The notes under the pieces are model-generated. The model was given only the letters and a program-made list of their open reading frames with translations. It was not told the origin of the DNA and ran no database searches. DNA of 45,161 bases from Caulobacter sp. (GTDB lineage Bacteria; Pseudomonadota; Alphaproteobacteria; Caulobacterales; Caulobacteraceae). This document shows positions 41,086 to 45,161 of this stretch, one piece after another. The position numbers were made by a program, and so were the translations under genes. The stretch is taken from assembly GCF_017744445.1 (NCBI RefSeq), contig NZ_JAGIBH010000021.1, positions 1 through 45,161 of the forward strand. The letters are read 5' to 3'. Each line of letters begins with the position of its first letter. Positions within the stretch are counted from its first letter, which is position 1.

Positions 41086-42507
41086 TTGAACCACGCCCTG
41101 AACACGCAAGCCCGTCGCGACCCCCGCCGATGGACCGCCCTGGTGGTTTTGCTGGCCGGAGCGTTCCTGCCGCCGCTGGATTTCTTCATCGTCAATGTGG
41201 CGTTGCCGTCGATCCGGGCGGACCTGCGGGCTTCCGCGGCCGTGATGCAGCTGGTCATCTCGGGCTATGCCACGGCCTATGCGGTGATGCTGGTCACCGG
41301 CGGGCGTCTGGGCGATCTCTACGGGCGCCGGAACATCTTCCTGATCGGCATGGCCGGCTTTGCGGCCTCATCGGCCTTGTGCGGATGGGCTTCGGCCGCC
41401 CCGGCCCTGGTCATGGGCCGGATCCTTCAGGGCGTGTCGGCCGCCATCATGGCGCCCCAGGCCCTGGCCTCGATCAATGCGATCTTTCCGGAAGACGAAA
41501 AATCGAAGGCCCTGAGCCTTTACGCGATGACCTTCGGGCTGGCGTCGATGGCGGGGCTGTTTCTGGGCGGAACCCTGATCGCGCTCGATATCTTCGGGCT
41601 CGGCTGGCGAAGCATATTCCTGGTCAACCTGCCCGTGATCGCGATCGCCGCGCCCGCGGCGCTCTTGCTGGTGAAGGACACGCGATCGGATCGCCCCAGC
41701 AAGCTGGACGTCGGCGGCGCCGTCCTGCTGGCGCTTGGCCTTTTCGCGCTCATCGCGCCGCTGATCGAAGGGCGCGAGCAGGGCTGGCCGTGGTGGGCGC
41801 TGGCCATGCTGGCCGCCGCCGTCCCGCTGTTGCTGGCGTTCTGGCGATTTGAGCGAAAGCTGGAGATGGGCGGCGGCGACCCGATCGTGGCGCCAAGCCT
41901 GTTTCAGGCTCCCGGACTGATGCGAGGACTGCTGGCCGCCCTGTTCTTTTATGTCGTCGCGGCGTTCTGGCTGGTCTTTTCGATCTACCAACAAGGGGGA
42001 CTAGGGCGGACGCCCTTCGCCGCCGGGTTGGCGATTCTTCCGGCGGCGGCGGGCTTCTTTCTTGGCCCCTTTGTCAGCGGGCGGGTGCTTAAGCTGTTCG
42101 GGCGATACGCGGCGGCCGCCGGAATGGGCGTGCAGGCTGGGGGGCTGGCGGCCACGGCGGTGCTGATTTCTTTCGGCGCTCCTCGATTTCTGTTCGTCGC
42201 GTTGTTCTTCATCGGCGTGGGACAGGGCATCGCGCTCCCGAACCTCGTCCAGACCGTCGTCCGGGGTATCGACAAGAGACAGGCGGGGCTGGCGGCCGGC
42301 CTGGTCAATTCGACGTTCCAGATCAGCGCGGCGCTGGCGGCCGCGTTGATCGGCGGATTGTTCTTCTCGGTGCTTGGATCGGCGACCGACGCCCGATCCT
42401 TCGGTCATGCCTATGGCATCGCGGCCCTGGCGATCGCCGGTTGTCTTCTGATCGCGGGATGGCTGTCTAGCGACCCTGCCGGTCCCACGACGGGCAGCCC
42501 GCCATGA
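41086..42507 (+). CDS. DHA2-type major facilitator multidrug pump
   Basis: 473 residues from TTG 41086, chosen because AGGAGA lies five bases upstream; the frame is also open from 41017, but that start would fall inside the operator. About 14 transmembrane helices. MFS motif A-like GGRLGDLYGRRNIFLIG (between helices 2 and 3), DHA2 motif in LDFFIVNVALPSIRADL, and PGLMRGLLAALFFYVVAAFWLVFSIYQQ. Members of the EmrB/QacA (14-helix) group export drugs, dyes and aromatic compounds with protons. It is preceded by tetR and followed by an SDR, so it may export or resist a compound that the SDR modifies. Confidence 0.92.
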   Translation: MNHALNTQARRDPRRWTALVVLLAGAFLPPLDFFIVNVALPSIRADLRASAAVMQLVISGYATAYAVMLVTGGRLGDLYGRRNIFLIGMAGFAASSALCGWASAAPALVMGRILQGVSAAIMAPQALASINAIFPEDEKSKALSLYAMTFGLASMAGLFLGGTLIALDIFGLGWRSIFLVNLPVIAIAAPAALLLVKDTRSDRPSKLDVGGAVLLALGLFALIAPLIEGREQGWPWWALAMLAAAVPLLLAFWRFERKLEMGGGDPIVAPSLFQAPGLMRGLLAALFFYVVAAFWLVFSIYQQGGLGRTPFAAGLAILPAAAGFFLGPFVSGRVLKLFGRYAAAAGMGVQAGGLAATAVLISFGAPRFLFVALFFIGVGQGIALPNLVQTVVRGIDKRQAGLAAGLVNSTFQISAALAAALIGGLFFSVLGSATDARSFGHAYGIAALAIAGCLLIAGWLSSDPAGPTTGSPP

Positions 42508-42631
42508 CTCGACCAGGCTTGTTCAGACCGCTCAAGCCTTGGCCCGGTCGGCGCGATCCGTCTCCACGTCCGTGGCCGGTAACCCGCTCTTTCCAAAGCA
42601 GCGCCGAACAGTTTCACGCAGGAACACCGAT

Positions 42632-43384
42632 ATGAACCTCGCCTCTCTTCGTCTCGCGGGCAAACGCGCGCTCGTCACCGGTGCGGCCCGCGGCATAGGC
42701 GCGGCCATAGCGCTGAAGCTGGCCGAGGACGGCGCCGACGTCGCCATCACCTACGAGAAGTCCGCGGGAAAAGCCGAGGCGCTGGTCGCCGACCTTCGCG
42801 CCCTGGGCCGCCAGGCGGTCGCCATCCAGGCCGACGCCGCGAGTGCTGACGCCGCCAAGGCGGCTGTGGAGCAGACCGTCACCGACCTCGGTGGCCTCGA
42901 CATCCTGGTCAACAATGCCGGCGTCCTCTTGGCGGGTGACTTTTCCGAGCAGCCGCTCGAGCAGATCGATCTGCAATTGGACGTCAATGTGCGCGGCGTC
43001 TTCCTGATTACCCAGGCCGCGCTGAAGCACATCCCAAACGGCGGCCGCATCATCAGTATCGGCAGCAATGCGGGCCTGTCTGTTCCGTTCGCCGGCATAG
43101 CCGTCTACGCGGCCACAAAGTCCGCGCTGGAAAGCTTCACGCGGGGTCTTGCGCGTGAACTGGGACCGCGTGAGATCACCGTCAATTTGGTCCGCCCGGG
43201 TCCGATCGACACCGACATGAACCCCGCCGATGGCGCTCTGGCGCCGTCCATCCTGCCAAGCCTGTCGATCGCCCGCTATGGTCAGGCAAGGGAAGTGGCC
43301 GAAGCGGTCGCCTTCCTTGCCGGGCCTGGCGCCGCCTACGTTACCGGTTCGGGCATCCTTGTTGATGGCGGCATTAGCGCCTGA
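42632..43384 (+). CDS. Classical short-chain dehydrogenase/reductase
   Basis: 250 residues from ATG 42632 (MNLASLRLAGKRALVTGAARGIGAAIA). Cofactor motif TGAARGIG (residues 16-23), NNAG at 94-97, Tyr159 and Lys163 in YAATK, with Ser142/145 before it, and the PGPIDTDMN and GSGILVDGG segments; all parts of a functional classical SDR. Reaction and substrate cannot be told from sequence. It begins 125 bp after the pump gene on the same strand. It resembles, at its N-terminus, the broken SDR at 40281, suggesting a related pair. Confidence 0.93.
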   Translation: MNLASLRLAGKRALVTGAARGIGAAIALKLAEDGADVAITYEKSAGKAEALVADLRALGRQAVAIQADAASADAAKAAVEQTVTDLGGLDILVNNAGVLLAGDFSEQPLEQIDLQLDVNVRGVFLITQAALKHIPNGGRIISIGSNAGLSVPFAGIAVYAATKSALESFTRGLARELGPREITVNLVRPGPIDTDMNPADGALAPSILPSLSIARYGQAREVAEAVAFLAGPGAAYVTGSGILVDGGISA

Positions 43385-43531
43385 ACGCACGCGCGAAGGG
43401 GCAGACTCCTCGCGCCCCGGCTGCGCCCTAAAATCTTATACCTCATGCGATCCGGAGCTGAGTGCCGAGATCGTGTAGCAGATCCAACGTCCGCAACCGG
43501 CGCGGGGCAGGAGTTGGACAAGCACTTTACG

Positions 43532-44413
43532 CTAAGCCGCTAGGCGCGATAGCAGACTGGCCTTTTCGAGCGCATGCTTGAGGCTGGCGTCACCGACGTG
43601 CGCATAGATGGCGGTTGTCGAGATGTTTTCGTGGCCCAGCAGGCGTTGTAGGAAGAGGAGATCCACGCCGTCTTCCAGCAAGAGCGTGGCGGCCGTGTGC
43701 CTAAGCATATGCGGCGTGACCTTGCGAGAGACCTGGGCCTCGACAGCGAAGAGCCGTAGGCGTTGACGGAAAGCCTGCGTGCTCCAGCCGCCACTTTGAG
43801 CGTTGAATAGCACCGCCCTCTCTGGAGACGCGAGCGCGGTCACGAGGGTTCGAAGCCGGGGGTCGACGATGGGAACGCGCCGTTCACGACGGCCTTTGCC
43901 CTTGACCCTCAAGCTGCCGGCGGCGTCGAGATCGGAAGGCGCCAGGGCTACGAGCTCGCCAACCCGAAGGCCTACGGAAAGCAGGAGCAGGACCGCGATG
44001 GCGAAGTCCTTGTCCGGCGCATCCGCAGCGCATCTCAGCCACGCTGCTCGCGCCAGCAGGGCCGCCTCCTCGCGAGCTAGGCAGCGCGGCAGCGATTTTG
44101 CCCGCGGTATGTTGATCTCCAGCGCCTGGAAGGGCGTCTGTTCGAGCGCGCCGATCCGTACGAGGTCCTTATAGAAGCCTCTCAGGCAAGCGACCCGCCG
44201 ACGCACGGTTCGAATGGCAAGCGCGCGCCCCCGCGAGAGCTCTCGCACGTAGCTTAAAAGCGACTCGGAGGTTGCTTTGAGGGATCGATCGTCGAGGAAG
44301 GCGAGATAGTCGGCCAAGTCGGCCCGGTATGCGCGCAGCGTATGGGGGGAGGGATCGCGACGGGCGCTCAAGCGATCCAGATAGGCGTCCGTCATTTCCT
44401 TTGTAACAATCAT
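43532..44413 (-). CDS. Tyrosine recombinase (XerC/D-like integrase)
   Basis: 293 residues from ATG 44413 (MIVTKEMTDAYLDRLSARRDPSPHTLRAYRADLADYL); a longer frame exists upstream. The N-terminal SAM-like core-binding domain (YLDRLS.R..PSPHTLRAYRADLADYLAFLDD) is followed by the catalytic domain with Arg150 (SVGLRVGELVAL), Lys173 (VKGKGRRERRVPI), His235 and Arg238 (PHMLRHTAA), His261 (LLGHENI) and nucleophile Tyr270 (TTAIYAHV). All catalytic residues are present. It is of the XerC/D-like group, usual in mobile elements as an integrase. It probably mobilises nearby DNA; whether it belongs to the conjugative element is not shown. Confidence 0.95.
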   Translation of the reverse strand: MIVTKEMTDAYLDRLSARRDPSPHTLRAYRADLADYLAFLDDRSLKATSESLLSYVRELSRGRALAIRTVRRRVACLRGFYKDLVRIGALEQTPFQALEINIPRAKSLPRCLAREEAALLARAAWLRCAADAPDKDFAIAVLLLLSVGLRVGELVALAPSDLDAAGSLRVKGKGRRERRVPIVDPRLRTLVTALASPERAVLFNAQSGGWSTQAFRQRLRLFAVEAQVSRKVTPHMLRHTAATLLLEDGVDLLFLQRLLGHENISTTAIYAHVGDASLKHALEKASLLSRLAA

Positions 44414-44450
44414 GCTCAGCTCCCTCAAAACGGGGACGGCAGCGCAAGAA

Positions 44451-44493
44451 ATGCACCACGGACGCGTAGGTGCATGCATGCGTTGAAGCTTCA
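44451..44493 (+). promoter_or_regulatory. Inverted repeats between integrase and ATPase genes
   Basis: ATGCACC at 44451-44457 and GGTGCAT at 44469-44475 form perfect seven-base arms around an 11-base spacer, and TGAAGCTTCA at 44484-44493 is a perfect ten-base palindrome. They lie in the 138 bp divergent promoter region between the integrase and the ATPase gene. They could be regulator sites, or part of an attachment site of the recombinase; I cannot tell which. Confidence 0.4.
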
Positions 44494-44551
44494 CCTTTTT
44501 GCAGCCATGCGTGTAGGGTGCGGTGAGGAAATGGCTGGATAATTCGGGATT

Positions 44552-45161
44552 ATGCGTAGCGGTCCGCTGGAGTTTATCAATCGCGGCGCAGAGCTGGCCT
44601 ACTTCAAGGGCGTCCTGGATCCGCAGTCTCAAGAGCCGGCCCTGGTCGTCGTCCGCGCGCCCTCGGGGTTTGGCAAATCAAGCCTGATCGATCGGGTGCG
44701 CGGCGAGATGGACGCGCCCGAACGTCGGTTCTGCTTGGTCGATCCGTCCATCCGCGCCACGGCCGGCGGCACGCGGCTCTACGACGGCTTTTTCCTGCAA
44801 AAGTGCGCCGAGGCGCTTTCGGACCTGGCCGCCGACGACAAGGCGACCTGGCCAAGCCTCTCGGAATTCCTCAAGCAGCGGCGATGGAAGACGGCCGCCG
44901 AAAAGTCCGCAGGCGACCTCGTCAGCGAGCTGCCCTCGTTCGAGAGCGCCTACAAGGTCGCGCTGGACTACGCGGCCCGTTTACTTGGCGTTGGCCAGCA
45001 CAGTCCCAAGGCGCTTCTGCAGAGCGATCAGGCCCAAGCGGTCGCCGTCTGCGGGGAATATGCGCGCTTTGTCCTGGACGGCTTTGCGCTGGTTCTGGTC
45101 GTGCGCGAGGCCCAGCACTGCGACCTCGAAAGCCTTCGTCGCCTGTTGTCAGCGACAAGAC
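44552..45161 (+). CDS. P-loop ATPase, N-terminal part (cut by window end)
   Basis: An open frame of 203 codons from ATG 44552 to the window end (MRSGPLEFINRGAELAYFKGVLDPQSQEPALVVVRAPSGFGKSSLIDRVRGEM). The start INRGAELAYF resembles the FVNRE.EL signature before the P-loop of STAND/AAA-type ATPases, Walker A is RAPSGFGKSSL, and a candidate Walker B with Asp/Glu is LVLVVREAQHCD near the right edge. It diverges from the integrase. Such ATPases next to integrases often belong to antiviral or abortive systems on defence islands; the effector part would be beyond the window. Confidence 0.7.
   Translation, partial: MRSGPLEFINRGAELAYFKGVLDPQSQEPALVVVRAPSGFGKSSLIDRVRGEMDAPERRFCLVDPSIRATAGGTRLYDGFFLQKCAEALSDLAADDKATWPSLSEFLKQRRWKTAAEKSAGDLVSELPSFESAYKVALDYAARLLGVGQHSPKALLQSDQAQAVAVCGEYARFVLDGFALVLVVREAQHCDLESLRRLLSATR

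Overview
The window is GC-rich with strong third-position GC bias and carries gene families typical of Caulobacter-like alphaproteobacteria: a lasso-peptide cluster whose core peptide resembles the caulonodins of Caulobacter, a RepC-type replication initiator and a P-type (trb) conjugation operon. The genus is an inference; there is no rRNA or tRNA gene to confirm it.

Layout. (1) 1-4223, accessory genes: the edge of a glycine-tract protein, a lipoprotein, a small membrane protein, and a tightly packed trio in which an HNH-like gene lies head-to-head and tail-to-tail with two genes carrying HEPN-type Arg-x4-His motifs. (2) 4513-5823, a cation/proton antiporter. (3) 6262-16116, a complete lasso-peptide system. 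On the + strand are an ECF sigma factor, a FecR-like anti-sigma factor, a TonB-dependent transducer with an N-terminal signalling domain, and an S9-type isopeptidase. On the - strand are a GntR regulator, the 44-residue precursor (easily missed because of its size), the leader-binding/protease protein and the asparagine-synthetase-like cyclase. The likely circuit is peptide made by A/B/C, sensed or re-imported through the receptor, signalled through FecR to FecI, and opened in the cell by the isopeptidase. (4) 16353-36884, the backbone of a plasmid-like or integrative conjugative element, all on the - strand: RadC, a methyltransferase/strawberry-notch helicase fusion, a long ParB-like protein, a Toprim protein, HipBA, RepC with a candidate antisense RNA, a small DNA-binding candidate, then trbI, G, F, L, K, J, E, D and C. 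No trbB, traG or relaxase gene is visible. (5) 37023-45161, variable DNA: an XRE regulator with a hexanucleotide repeat, a stand-alone LuxR-type HTH protein, a peroxiredoxin fragment, a DUF6624-like secreted protein, decayed remains of a tetR/SDR pair, an intact tetR-DHA2 pump-SDR cassette with a repeated operator, a tyrosine recombinase, and the start of a P-loop ATPase cut by the window end.

Most notable: the new caulonodin-like lasso precursor and its full regulatory/uptake circuit; a shared two-hairpin 5' leader before parB and the helicase gene; a candidate ctRNA opposite the repC leader; operator palindromes before hipBA; and the HEPN-HNH-HEPN trio.
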